The notes under the pieces: model-generated
Told to the model about the DNA's origin: nothing
Database searches by the model: none
What the model saw: the letters and a program-made list of their open reading frames with translations, nothing else
In this document: positions 1-8,312 of the stretch, piece after piece
Numbering within the stretch: position 1 is the first letter of the stretch
Layout of the letters: every line of letters begins with the position of its first letter
Position numbers and translations under genes: made by a program
Assembly (NCBI GenBank): GCA_036564245.1
Contig: DATCKU010000076.1
Location: 1-64,000, forward strand
From: Thermasporomyces sp036564245
Lineage (GTDB): Bacteria > Actinomycetota > Actinomycetes > Propionibacteriales > Actinopolymorphaceae
Reading direction: 5' to 3'
Length of the DNA: 64,000 bases

Positions 1-36
1 ACCGGCCGCAACGGCCCAAACTGACAAGCTCTCACC

Positions 37-1494
37 ATGACCGAATCCCCCGGAGCGCAACCAGCGGGCGAGCAGGATCAGTACGACGTCATCGTGATCG
101 GCGGTGGCGCCGTCGGCGAGGTGCTGGCCCAGCGAGTCGTCCAGCGCGGGCTCAGCGCGATCTTGGTAGAGGCCGAGCTGCTCGGCGGCGAGTGTTCGTA
201 CTGGGCCTGCATGCCCAGCAAGGCCCTCCTGCGCAGCGGTGAAGCCCTGCGCGCCGCCCAGGCGGTGCCGGGCGCCGCGGAGGCGGTCACCGGGCAGCTC
301 GATCCCGCCGCGGTGCTCTCCCGCCGTGACGCGTTTGCGTCCAATTGGGACGATTCGAGCCAGATGGAGTGGGCCGAGGGCGCTGGGATCACGGTGCTGC
401 GCGGCCGGGCCCGGTTGGCTGGCCCGAAGCGAGTCGTCGTGGAGCCGGCGGACCAGTCGCCGGCACGTACGCTCGAGGCACGACACGCGGTCGGCCTCTG
501 CGTCGGGTCGAAGCCCACGATCCCTCCGATCCAGGGGCTGCGCGAGATCCGGCCGTGGACCAGCCGCGACGCAACGAGTGCCAAGCAGCCGCCCAAGCGT
601 CTCGCGATCATCGGCGGCGGTGTGGTGGGCTGCGAGCTCGCCCAGGCATGGTCCGAGCTCGGCTCCCACGTCACGTTGCTCGAGATGGGTGACCGGCTGC
701 TCCCCGCCATGGAGCCGTTCGCCGGGGACTACGTCGGACGTGCGTTGCGGGATCGGGGTGTCGAGGTCCGGACGAGCACGACGGTACGCATGGCCGCCCG
801 CGAGGACGGTGAACCGATCACACTCACCACCGACCGAGGTGACATCACGGCAGACGAGGTGCTGGTCGCCACCGGACGCGAACCCAACACCGGCGACGTG
901 GGCCTCGAGACGGTCGGTCTGGAGCCGGGCGCCCGACTCCAGACCGACGACAGCTGTCGAGTCACGGGCGTCGAGGGCGGCTGGCTCTACGCCGTCGGCG
1001 ACGTCAACGGTCGAGCGTTGTTCACCCACATGGGCAAATACCAAGCCCGCCTCTGCGGTGAGGCGATCGCCGCTCGGGCACACGGCGAGCACGCGTCGCC
1101 GGTCGCCTGGTCCCCGTACGCCGCCACGGCCGACCACCAGGCCGTCCCGGCGGTGGTGTTCACCGACCCGCAGGTCGCGACGGTCGGGCTCACCGAGGAG
1201 CGAGCCCGCGACACCGGCGTGATGGTGCGGGCCGTGGAGTACGACATCGGCGACGTGGCCGGCGCCAAGCTACGAGCCGACGGGTACGCAGGCCATGCCA
1301 AGCTCGTGATCGATCAGGAACGCATGGTCCCGGTCGGCTTCACCGCCGTCGGCCCCGACGTGGGCGAGCTGCTGCATGCCGCGACGGTCGCCATCGTGGG
1401 AGAGGTGCCGCTGGATCGCCTCTGGCACGCCGTTCCCTCGTACCCCACGATCAGTGAGGTCTGGCTCCGCTTGCTCGAGACGTACGGCATGTGA
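37..1494 (+). CDS. FAD/NAD(P)-dependent disulfide oxidoreductase (lipoamide dehydrogenase/mercuric reductase-like)
   Basis: This 485-residue protein has the full class I pyridine nucleotide-disulfide reductase layout. An N-terminal FAD-binding VIVIGGGAVGE (about residues 19-29) is followed by the redox pair GGECSYWACMPSK, in which the two cysteines are separated by four residues. A central NAD(P)-binding LAIIGGGVVGCELA, a second FAD contact YAVGDVNG, and a C-terminal dimerisation domain ending HAVPSYPTISE, which supplies the usual His-Glu base, complete it. It probably shuttles electrons from NAD(P)H through FAD to a disulfide or quinone-like substrate in the cytosol. No E2/E3 partner genes or mer genes lie nearby, so the substrate is not fixed. 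The ATG at 37 precedes the FAD motif by a short disordered leader, which is normal. It converges on the flavin reductase at 1543. Confidence 0.9.
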   Translation: MTESPGAQPAGEQDQYDVIVIGGGAVGEVLAQRVVQRGLSAILVEAELLGGECSYWACMPSKALLRSGEALRAAQAVPGAAEAVTGQLDPAAVLSRRDAFASNWDDSSQMEWAEGAGITVLRGRARLAGPKRVVVEPADQSPARTLEARHAVGLCVGSKPTIPPIQGLREIRPWTSRDATSAKQPPKRLAIIGGGVVGCELAQAWSELGSHVTLLEMGDRLLPAMEPFAGDYVGRALRDRGVEVRTSTTVRMAAREDGEPITLTTDRGDITADEVLVATGREPNTGDVGLETVGLEPGARLQTDDSCRVTGVEGGWLYAVGDVNGRALFTHMGKYQARLCGEAIAARAHGEHASPVAWSPYAATADHQAVPAVVFTDPQVATVGLTEERARDTGVMVRAVEYDIGDVAGAKLRADGYAGHAKLVIDQERMVPVGFTAVGPDVGELLHAATVAIVGEVPLDRLWHAVPSYPTISEVWLRLLETYGM

Positions 1495-1542
1495 GGGACC
1501 ACCTAGCAGTCCTGTCGTACGCCTGAATCTCGTACGCATCAA

Positions 1543-2148
1543 TCACCGCGCGCCAGCGACCGTGACGTAGCGGCCGCGCCGATGCACCAACGGATCGGAC
1601 TCGTCGCCGAGCTCGATGTGCTCGATCTCCGCCTCGACCGCGAGCGCCCAACCCACCGGGCGTGTGGCGCGCAGCCGACACCCGGCCCAGGTGCTGACCG
1701 TCGTCGGAACGGGTCCCCACGCGGTCTCTCGCCACTCGGCCAACCGGAACGGACCACCGGGCGCTGGTCGGAGGCCGGCGAAGGCGTCGGCCAGGTTGCG
1801 GTGCTCCCAGCGCAGGAACGAGACCGCGAATCGGGCGTCCGGTCCCAGCCGTTCGACCAGCGACCAGAGCTCCGAGTCCGCGTCGACCAGCCCGACCACG
1901 ATGCCCGGCTCACCATCCGCGACCAGCACGGACGACACCGGGAGCCCGGCGCGTCGGGCGCGTTGCGGCCAGTCACGTGCGCTGTCCTTCCCCGGCATCG
2001 ACCCCTCGGCCGACGGTGCCGAGCTCGCCGGGGCGGGCGCCGCCGCTGTCCACAACGTGACCGGTGAGGCAAGCCGACCGCGCAGCTGGCGTACGGGGTT
2101 GCGCTCATCAGGAGGTGGGAGGAACGGGTGGTCATGATGAATCGTCAC
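1543..2148 (-). CDS. Flavin reductase family protein (FMN-binding split barrel)
   Basis: About 200 residues matching the flavin reductase-like split-barrel fold. An N-terminal NPVRQLRGRLASPVTLWTA strand, a central GLPVSSVLVADGEPGIVVGL segment, and a C-terminal VTTVSTWAGCRL...ALAVEAEIEHIELG region that closes the barrel are visible. Members bind FMN or FAD and either reduce free flavin with NAD(P)H or act as partners of flavin monooxygenases. The GTG at 2148 places the conserved region right after a short His/Pro leader. An upstream ATG at 2202 would add 18 residues without family character and is less likely. No monooxygenase gene is adjacent. Confidence 0.75.
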   Translation of the reverse strand: MTIHHDHPFLPPPDERNPVRQLRGRLASPVTLWTAAAPAPASSAPSAEGSMPGKDSARDWPQRARRAGLPVSSVLVADGEPGIVVGLVDADSELWSLVERLGPDARFAVSFLRWEHRNLADAFAGLRPAPGGPFRLAEWRETAWGPVPTTVSTWAGCRLRATRPVGWALAVEAEIEHIELGDESDPLVHRRGRYVTVAGAR

Positions 2149-2522
2149 GGGCCCAGCCTGCCCAACTCGCCGCTGAAGGGGCGAGCCGGCACCACCCGCC
2201 ACGTGATCTGCCCGGAGCCCGACACATCAGACCTTTCGACGAGGTACGACAAGCCAGGCTTTCCCGGCAGCGATGGTTTCTGCTCGTACGGCACCCCATG
2301 CGGCACCCATCGGGCGGGCCCGGCGTACCGCATGGCGAGATCCCATGCAATCCGTGACTGCCTCCTCACGTAGGGCGTCCAGACCTTGACACTCAGCCCC
2401 CGAAAACGGCGATTGCGTGAGAGGATGGTGGCCTTCATCGACGACGACGGCGGTCGGGGTTGGACGCGTGTGTCCCGCTTCCCCGGCCGACGTCTGGGGG
2501 CAACCGAGGGAGTGTGGTCGCC
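2149..2522. other. Intergenic region between divergent genes
   Basis: About 370 bases separate the flavin reductase start from the Gre-like start on the other strand, so promoters for both should lie here. Open frames in the region have no family character. I see no convincing -35/-10 pair or strong hairpin. Confidence 0.5.
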
Positions 2523-2996
2523 GTGAGTCTGCTTGACCATCAGATCCACCAACTCTCCGCATCTGCGCGTAGGCGCCTGGAAAAAGACGAGGTCGAGCTC
2601 ATGAAGCGGCGCGCCGAGCTCGTTGCCGAGCAAGGCAGCGAAACCGGCGGCGATCTCGTTGACCAGGCCTCCTTCGCAGCACAGCAGATCGAGATCGAGT
2701 CCATCGACCGTCGGCTGGCACGCATTCGCGAGCTGCTGTCAGCGACGACGGTCGCAAGCGATGCACCCGACGACACCGTCGCCGTCGGATCCGTAGTGAC
2801 GCTCCGTTTCGATGACGGGAGCACCGAGACCTACCAGGTCGGCTTGATCGAGGAGCAGGCGGGGGACGTCGTGGCGCTCACGCCCTCGAGCCCTCTCGGC
2901 CGAGCGCTGATGGGTCACAAGGTCAAGGACACGGTGACCTATGACGCGCCTGTCGGCGAGCTGACAGTCGAGATCGTGGACGTTCGCGCAGCCTGA
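2523..2996 (+). CDS. GreA/GreB-type transcription elongation factor-like protein
   Basis: A 157-residue protein with a charged N-terminal coiled-coil half (LEKDEVELMKRRAELVAEQ...IESIDRRLARIRELL). Its C-terminal FKBP-like Gre domain contains VGSVVTLRFDDGSTETYQVG and the SPLGRALMGHKVKDTV signature. Gre factors insert the coiled coil into the RNA polymerase secondary channel and stimulate cleavage of backtracked transcripts. The coiled coil here is somewhat shorter than in canonical GreA, so it may be an actinobacterial Gre-fold paralogue that binds polymerase without cleavage activity. A GAGGGAG-like ribosome site before the GTG at 2523 supports this start; a GTG at 2514 is the alternative. It is followed at once by the inverted repeat at 3022-3104. 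Confidence 0.8.
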   Translation: MSLLDHQIHQLSASARRRLEKDEVELMKRRAELVAEQGSETGGDLVDQASFAAQQIEIESIDRRLARIRELLSATTVASDAPDDTVAVGSVVTLRFDDGSTETYQVGLIEEQAGDVVALTPSSPLGRALMGHKVKDTVTYDAPVGELTVEIVDVRAA

Positions 2997-3021
2997 GACC
3001 GCGTGCGTCCCATCTAGAGGG

Positions 3022-3104
3022 CTCGGCAGGCGTCCAGACAGTGACAAAGAGCTTGGAGGATTCCAGACAGTGGTTATGACCCTGGATCCTCCAAGCCTGC
3101 CGAG
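3022..3104. repeat. Two-part inverted repeat with internal direct repeats
   Basis: An outer arm CTCGGCAGGC (3022-3031) is complementary to GCCTGCCGAG (3095-3104). An inner arm GCTTGGAGGATtCCAG (3051-3066) is complementary to CTGGATCCTCCAAGC (3082-3096). TCCAGACAGTG occurs twice in direct orientation (3033-3043 and 3062-3072). No T tract follows on either side, so a classical terminator is not evident. The element sits 28 bases after the Gre-like gene and about 150 bases before the LuxR-type regulator. It could be a processing signal, operator or small repeat element. Confidence 0.7.
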
Positions 3105-3251
3105 GTGTGAATTCGTTTAAGCAGCAGCAGTTCATCCACATTCCGGCAAAATTGCCAGTTTTCCACAGGTTCGGCTTGCTATCTGCCAGCACGCATTCGT
3201 TCGAGCACAATCGAAGAGATCGCGGCGGGCGGATACCGGAGGAACCTGGGC

Positions 3252-4295
3252 ATGGGCGGCAGGTCAGGCACCGGCGTTCTGGACATCGGCGACCTCGATC
3301 AGCACATGCGGGCCGTCTACCACCTCGTGCTGCAGCGACGGGCCGACACATCCGCCCAGCTTGTCGAGCAGCTCGGCCTGGCGCCGGCCGTCGTGGCTCG
3401 TGTGATCGAGCGGCTGGTCGACCTCGGCCTGCTGACGACCCTGCCTGACGCACCTGAGCAGCTCATCCCGCTGGACCCGCATCGCCGTCTCGGCCCGACG
3501 ATTGCCCGGCGGCAGGCCCGTCTCGTGGCTGAGCAGGTGCAACTCACGCGGCTGCAGCTCGCGTTCTCCGAGCTGGTCGCCGCTTACGCCTCCTACGACG
3601 GCAGGGCGAAATCGCGGGCACGCGATGGCCTCGCCCAACGGACGACTTCTTTGCGCAGGCAGGTCGAGGATCTGCTCGACACCGCGACCACCACGGTCGT
3701 GTGCTTTCTCACCGAAGCCGTCCGCGCCATCGCGCTTGCCGTGTCGACCACCGCCGTGGAGAAGGCGATCGAGCGCGGAGTGTCACTGCGGGTCGTCTAC
3801 AGCCAGGGGGTCCTCGACGACCGAGCAATCCACGACCACGTGGCGTGGCTGGTCGCGTCCGGTGTCTCTGCCCGCTGCGCACCATCGGTCCCGCCCGCCA
3901 TGCTGGTCGTCGATCGCAACGTGGCCTTGGTGCCAGCCGCTTCCCCGCTGTCCACCGCTTTCGTCGTCAACAACCGCGCGCTCACGGTTGCATTGGCGGC
4001 GCTTTTCGACCACGTGTGGGACGGCTCCTTCGCGTTGCACCCCGACCTTTCGGGGAAGGCATCGCGGCGCCCCACAGTCCCGCGGGCCGCGTCCTGGAGT
4101 CCTACTCGTGACGAGCGGGACGTGTTGCGCCTGCTCAGCAAAGGAATGACCGACGAAGAGGTCGCCCAGCAGCTTGGTGTCTCGGTCCGGACAGTCAGGC
4201 GGATGATGTCCAACCTCATGAGCCGACTGCACGCGAGGAGCCGTTTCGAGGCCGGGGTTCGAGCAGCCGAGCACGGCTGGCTGTCCTCCGCGTGA
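3252..4295 (+). CDS. LuxR-type HTH regulator with N-terminal TrmB-like winged helix
   Basis: This 347-residue regulator begins with a helix-turn-helix resembling TrmB/MarR (residues about 15-60, VYHLVLQRRADTSAQLVEQL...VIERLVDLGLL). A middle sensor region with a phospholipase-D-like fold flavour follows (ERGVSLRVVYSQGVLDD). It ends in a LuxR/FixJ DNA-binding domain (about 285-345, RDVLRLLSKGMTDEEVAQQLGVSVRTVRRMM). This arrangement is common in actinobacterial pathway regulators of unknown ligand. The ATG at 3252 lies nine bases after a GGAGGAACC ribosome site. The only unusual nearby element is the inverted repeat at 3022-3104, a possible target. Confidence 0.8.
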   Translation: MGGRSGTGVLDIGDLDQHMRAVYHLVLQRRADTSAQLVEQLGLAPAVVARVIERLVDLGLLTTLPDAPEQLIPLDPHRRLGPTIARRQARLVAEQVQLTRLQLAFSELVAAYASYDGRAKSRARDGLAQRTTSLRRQVEDLLDTATTTVVCFLTEAVRAIALAVSTTAVEKAIERGVSLRVVYSQGVLDDRAIHDHVAWLVASGVSARCAPSVPPAMLVVDRNVALVPAASPLSTAFVVNNRALTVALAALFDHVWDGSFALHPDLSGKASRRPTVPRAASWSPTRDERDVLRLLSKGMTDEEVAQQLGVSVRTVRRMMSNLMSRLHARSRFEAGVRAAEHGWLSSA

Positions 4296-4340
4296 GCCTG
4301 CGCCACCCCGGAGCGACGATCGCACACTCCTGCCGACGGC

Positions 4341-4691
4341 TCAGCCGTAGCCGAGCTCGTGCAGCCGTTCATCGTCGATACCGAAGTGATGCGCGATCTC
4401 GTGCACCACGGTGATGTGCACTTCGTCGATCACGTCGTCGTCGGTCTCGCAGATGCGCAGCGTCGGGTTACGGAAGATCGTGATCCGGTCCGGAAGCACG
4501 CCACCGTAGGAGTGATCGCGTTCGGTCAGCGGGAGCCCGTCGTACACGCCCAACAGGTCTGGCTCGCCCGGCGGCGGGTCGTCCTCGACGAGCACCACGA
4601 CGTTGTCCATGAGACGCGTGAGCTCCTCCGGGATCTCGTCCAGGGCAGCCGCCACCAGCTCCTCGAACCGCTCCCGCGACATCTCGATCAC
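4341..4691 (-). CDS. Small zinc metallopeptidase (MMP-type, HEIAHHFGIDD)
   Basis: A roughly 116-residue cytosolic protein with the zinc-protease signature HEIAHHFGIDDERL near its end, of the HExxHxxGxxD type. The remainder (SRERFEELVAAALDEIPEEL...NVVVLVEDDPP...LLGVYDGLPLTER...ITIFRNPTLR) matches the short minimal metallopeptidase family widespread in actinobacteria. The two His and the Asp would bind zinc and the Glu would be the base. The GTG at 4691 gives the usual family N-terminus and has a GGAGAGGG stretch upstream. An ATG at 4682 is also possible. It is divergent from the phosphoesterase at 4811. Physiological substrates of the family are unknown. Confidence 0.85.
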   Translation of the reverse strand: MIEMSRERFEELVAAALDEIPEELTRLMDNVVVLVEDDPPPGEPDLLGVYDGLPLTERDHSYGGVLPDRITIFRNPTLRICETDDDVIDEVHITVVHEIAHHFGIDDERLHELGYG

Positions 4692-4810
4692 GACACCATT
4701 CTGCGCCGCCCTCTCCAGCGATTCCGCGAGGTCATCCCGCGCGTTGTCCCGCGCCACGCCGTCGCGCTGGCCCCCTGCTGGAGCCGCGTCGACTGGCGTG
4801 GGGTACAAAC

Positions 4811-6472
4811 GTGGCGATGCCCGATCACCCAGGCGTACGAGCTCGCGTCAGCAGCCTCGGCGCCGGGCTTGACCGCTTCATGCGGTTTTTGTGGGGAGTT
4901 GTCCAGCGCGTCGCACCCAAGGTGCGCCGGCCAGCCATGGTCGCGGTGCTGGTCGTCGTGGCGTACGCAGCCGCGTGGTTCGGCATCGCCTACCTCGGCA
5001 CGACCCAGCAGCCAGTTGGCCCGGTCGAGACCACGATGCGCCTGGTGCCGTCGGTCAGCGGCAAGACGGTTCTGTCGATCCCACCTCTCGGAACCCTCGA
5101 GCTCGACAGCCACGACAGCCCGGTCGAATTGCAGATCACCGTCGACCGGATCAACCAGCAGGCGGCGGAACGAATCCTCCAAGACCCGGACGTCTTGCGA
5201 AACCTCGAGCCGGTCATCATTCGGGATCTTCGTGCCGGCGTCTCGGCAACGGCAGTGAAGGCGCTCGTGGTGGGCACGCTGTGCGCCATGCTCGCCACCC
5301 TGATCGTGGCTCGAAGCCGGCTCCCCACTCTCATCGCCGGCGGCGGCACCGCATTGGCGATCATCAGCGTCTTCGGGCTTGCCGGTGCGACGATCGACCC
5401 TCGGGCGATCACCGAACCCAAGTACACCGGTCTGCTCACCGGAGCGCCGTCGCTCATCGGAAACGCCCGCGACATCGCGGAGAACTTCGATGCGTACGCC
5501 GGAGAGCTCGCCCGCCTCGTCACCAACGTCACCCGGCTGTACGACGTCACGTCCACCCTTCCGTCGTACGAGCCAAGCGAGGACGTGATCCGCGTCCTTC
5601 ATGTATCCGACCTGCACCTCGCCGAACATGCGTGGGACGTCATCGGCTCGGTAGCGCGGCAGTTTCGAGCCGACATAATCGTGGACTCCGGCGACATCAC
5701 CGACCACGGCATGGAGGCCGAGAACTACTACCTGGAGAACATTCGCGACCTTCGTATTCCGTACGTCTGGGTACGCGGCAACCACGACTCCATTGCCACA
5801 GAGGAAGCGATGCGCCAGCTGCCCAATGCGGTCGTGCTGGACGGTCGGGTCAAGACGGTCGAGGGAATCAGGTTCCTCGGCGCGGGCGATCCGAGGTTCA
5901 CGCCAGACCGGAGCAACCGCAACGTTCCCGCCGAGACCCAAGCGGTCGCGCAGCAGGCGGCGGCTCTGGCCAACGTCGCCAAGCGGGAGGACGATCCCGT
6001 CGACGTCATCGTCTTCCACGACAGCGCGGGTGCAACGTTCTTCGACGGTCAGGCACCGCTGATCCTGACCGGGCACGGGCACACACGACTCACCATGGTG
6101 CTCCCTGGCGGCAGCCGGCTCATGCAGGAAGGGACGACCGGTGGCGCGGGCCTGCGCGCCCTGGAGAAGCAACAGCCGGCGCCGATCCAGATGTCGGTGC
6201 TCTACCTCGATCGGGCGACCAAACGCCTCCAAGCCTGGGACGAGATCACGCTCGGCGGCCTGGGACTCACCTCTGCCTCCATCGAACGGCACCAGGTGAC
6301 TCCGGACGAGCAGGTGACAACGCCGAGTCCGATCCCGTCACCGACCGGACCGGTGCCTGAGAGCCCGATACCCACTCCCACGATCACGCGCTTCCCAGAC
6401 GTGGAGCCCACCAGTCCGGCCGCCACCTCGCCGACGACACCCGCACAGACCCGTACACCGGCCGGCAGGTAG
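4811..6472 (+). CDS. Membrane-anchored metallophosphoesterase with extracytoplasmic catalytic domain
   Basis: A 553-residue protein with one membrane segment at about 42-62, two more at about 148-167 and 171-193, and a calcineurin-like phosphoesterase domain at about 260-480. The metal-binding motifs are all present: DLHL (267-270), GDITDHG (294-300), GNHD (323-326), FHD near 403 and GHGH (421-424). Three membrane spans with the N-terminus inside place the catalytic domain outside the membrane. The last roughly 60 residues are rich in Pro, Thr and Ser, like a cell-wall spacer. Substrate is unknown; cell-envelope phosphodiesters are one guess. The GTG at 4811 has GGGG seven bases upstream; an ATG two codons later is equally possible. 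Confidence 0.88.
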   Translation: MAMPDHPGVRARVSSLGAGLDRFMRFLWGVVQRVAPKVRRPAMVAVLVVVAYAAAWFGIAYLGTTQQPVGPVETTMRLVPSVSGKTVLSIPPLGTLELDSHDSPVELQITVDRINQQAAERILQDPDVLRNLEPVIIRDLRAGVSATAVKALVVGTLCAMLATLIVARSRLPTLIAGGGTALAIISVFGLAGATIDPRAITEPKYTGLLTGAPSLIGNARDIAENFDAYAGELARLVTNVTRLYDVTSTLPSYEPSEDVIRVLHVSDLHLAEHAWDVIGSVARQFRADIIVDSGDITDHGMEAENYYLENIRDLRIPYVWVRGNHDSIATEEAMRQLPNAVVLDGRVKTVEGIRFLGAGDPRFTPDRSNRNVPAETQAVAQQAAALANVAKREDDPVDVIVFHDSAGATFFDGQAPLILTGHGHTRLTMVLPGGSRLMQEGTTGGAGLRALEKQQPAPIQMSVLYLDRATKRLQAWDEITLGGLGLTSASIERHQVTPDEQVTTPSPIPSPTGPVPESPIPTPTITRFPDVEPTSPAATSPTTPAQTRTPAGR

Positions 6473-6509
6473 GCAGCTTTCGTTCGCGTGCCCACCACGG
6501 TCAGGTACG

Positions 6510-6890
6510 TCAGGCGCCCAGCGCCTTGTGCGCGGCTTCCGCGTCTTCGACACCGAAGGCGATAGCCGTTTTCTCGCCACCCACAGCGGTCGGGGCCAGG
6601 AACTCGACGTTTATTCCTGCGTTTGCCAACCTGCGGCAGGCATGCCCAAGAGTTCCCGGCTTGTCCTCGAGGGGAACGTCGACCGTCTCGCACTCGCGGA
6701 ACTCCAGTCCCGCTTCACGGAGGGCGTCACGCGTCGCGTCGTCATCCCGGGTCAGGATGCCTACAGCGCCCCACTGTCCATGGCACACGCTGCTCGCCGT
6801 GGTGATGTTGATGCCTTTTGCCGCAACCGCCTCGACCACCTTGGCGATCTCACCTGGCCGGTTCTCACAGCCAACCACGAAGGACTTCAT
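6510..6890 (-). CDS. Tandem ACT-domain protein
   Basis: A 126-residue protein made of two ACT modules: MKSFVVGCENRPGEIAKVVEAVAAKGINIT (first) and VPLEDKPGTLGHACRRLANAGINVEFLAP (second), each with the regulatory Gly turn. ACT domains bind amino acids or small ligands and tune enzyme activity. Here no catalytic domain is attached, so it is probably a stand-alone amino-acid sensor. A strong ribosome site (GAGAGGGGTGGG) precedes the ATG. It converges on the phosphoesterase and has no operon partner. Confidence 0.85.
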   Translation of the reverse strand: MKSFVVGCENRPGEIAKVVEAVAAKGINITTASSVCHGQWGAVGILTRDDDATRDALREAGLEFRECETVDVPLEDKPGTLGHACRRLANAGINVEFLAPTAVGGEKTAIAFGVEDAEAAHKALGA

Positions 6891-7099
6891 CGTCCCACCC
6901 CTCTCTCGTCAAGCTCTGCGGCACAACCAGCTCTCTGCTGCATCCACGCTCGAACCGGCCCGGCAATCGTGGCCAGGGCGCGAAGACCCCTTTCCGGGTA
7001 GGCGAAAATGCCTTGCCCGCGCCAGCCGGATCGTCTTCTCACGACCGGGGCGTATCGGGTACGAAGGCGCACCGCGTACCCAGAGGCCTCGACGCCTGC

Positions 7100-7807
7100 T
7101 CAATGAGCGAAGACGGTTCGCGCAGTCCTGGCGCGCTCGACCTCAGGGCGCACCAGCATCACGATCGACGCCGTGGCGACCCAGAGCACGAACGCCGCGA
7201 ACGTCAGATACACCATGACGACACCGAACACCGCGGCGTTGGCGAGAAGGTACGTCGTGATCCCGGCAACGACACCGATGAGCGCGACGAGCAGGCCCAG
7301 CCAGCCGAGCCACTGCCCGGCCAGCTCGCGCCGCACCATGGCAGCGCCGGCCGATGCGGCGAAGAGCGCAACCAGCAGTTCGACTGCAGCGCCGGCCACC
7401 ACATGCACGCCGTACATCGCACGAACCATGCCACCGCCGGCGATGCCAACAGAGTCCTGGGCGAGGAATCCGAGCACCGCACCCGGAAGTGCGGCCACGA
7501 TCGCGACCGTCGAGAGCGCGACGCCTGACGCGAACACCACCGGCGAGAACGCCTCCGAACCGCCCTCGGCTCGCTGCAGCACATGCCGCAAATGCCCGAC
7601 AAACCACAAGAACGCTACAGCCGCCAGGCTGATCAGCAAGGCCGAGATCCGCACTCGCATGGCGTTCTCCACGAAGTACCGGCCGATCGCCGGTGTGCTG
7701 ACCTCGCCGCCGCGCATCGCGGGCACGACCAAGATCCCGGCGGCGAGCAGGACGGCCGATGCCAGTCCGGTGGTCGCACCCAAGCGCTCCCATGCGCGTT
7801 CGTTCAT
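7100..7807 (-). CDS. Six-span membrane protein (DUF4386-like)
   Basis: A 235-residue hydrophobic protein with about six predicted membrane helices, starting with LASAVLLAAGILVVPA and ending with VYLTFAAFVLWVATASIVML. Layout and the short cytoplasmic tail resemble the DUF4386 family of unknown function, but no catalytic motif is visible. AGAAGGGGG before the ATG is a good ribosome site. It is divergent from csoR and shares that intergenic region, so it might respond to copper, though the operator-like site lies nearer csoR. Function not recognised. Confidence 0.75.
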   Translation of the reverse strand: MNERAWERLGATTGLASAVLLAAGILVVPAMRGGEVSTPAIGRYFVENAMRVRISALLISLAAVAFLWFVGHLRHVLQRAEGGSEAFSPVVFASGVALSTVAIVAALPGAVLGFLAQDSVGIAGGGMVRAMYGVHVVAGAAVELLVALFAASAGAAMVRRELAGQWLGWLGLLVALIGVVAGITTYLLANAAVFGVVMVYLTFAAFVLWVATASIVMLVRPEVERARTARTVFAH

Positions 7808-7940
7808 GTCGTACGCCCCCTTCTGTCCGCTTCGCGAAGGCTTCCGACGTCGTGGTGCGTGCCTGTCTTGCAGTACACGCCCGGCATGGGTCGACAGGCC
7901 AGAGACGAACGACCCGGGCTCGCCGCTGATCGGGCTCCCC

Positions 7941-7955
7941 TACCCCGCGGGGGTA
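7941..7955. promoter_or_regulatory. CsoR operator-like palindrome before csoR
   Basis: TACCCCGCGGGGGTA is a near-perfect palindrome of the TACCC...GGGTA class bound by copper-sensing CsoR repressors. It lies 49 bases before the csoR start, consistent with autoregulation. The same half-sites recur before copZ. Confidence 0.75.
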
Positions 7956-8003
7956 CTGTGTAGAGGCGCGACGGTACGGAGCAGCTCGAACGGAGGAGCA
8001 GCG

Positions 8004-8285
8004 ATGCCCGGGTACATCGGCAACAAGGAGGCTTACCTGAAGCGGCTGCGTCGGATCGAGGGGCAGATCCGAGGTCTCCAGCGCATGGTCGACGAAGAGA
8101 CCTACTGCATCGACGTCCTCACCCAGGTGTCAGCCGCCACGAAGGCGCTGCAATCGGTCGCGCTCGGCTTGCTCGAAGAGCACCTCGCACACTGTGTCGC
8201 GGAGGCGACCCGAGCCGGAGGGCCGGAAGCCGACGAGAAGGTTCGCGAGGCCGCCGCGGCGATCAGCCGCCTCGTCCGGTCGTGA
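8004..8285 (+). CDS. csoR: CsoR-family copper-sensing repressor
   Basis: A 93-residue all-helical protein with the complete Cu(I) ligand set of CsoR: Cys35 (EETYCIDVL), His60 and Cys64 (LLEEHLAHC). It also has the family opening LKRLRRIEGQIRGLQRMV, which binds DNA. The positions match M. tuberculosis CsoR (C36, H61, C65) within one residue. Copper binding releases the repressor from its operators. Copper rather than nickel (RcnR) or formaldehyde (FrmR) is indicated by these ligands and by copZ and copA alongside. The ATG at 8004 has GGAGGAGC nine bases upstream. Confidence 0.95.
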   Translation: MPGYIGNKEAYLKRLRRIEGQIRGLQRMVDEETYCIDVLTQVSAATKALQSVALGLLEEHLAHCVAEATRAGGPEADEKVREAAAAISRLVRS

Positions 8286-8312
8286 GAGGAACCTGTGTTC
8301 GTACCCCTCTCG

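Noticed and set aside
1..36. Possible gene end or promoter at the window edge
   Set aside because: Only 36 bases are available and nothing specific is visible.
4688..6292. Long open frame on the minus strand opposite the metallophosphoesterase
   Set aside because: Its codon pattern is the mirror of the real gene, it has no family character, and it overlaps the metallopeptidase gene; high-GC DNA commonly yields such frames.
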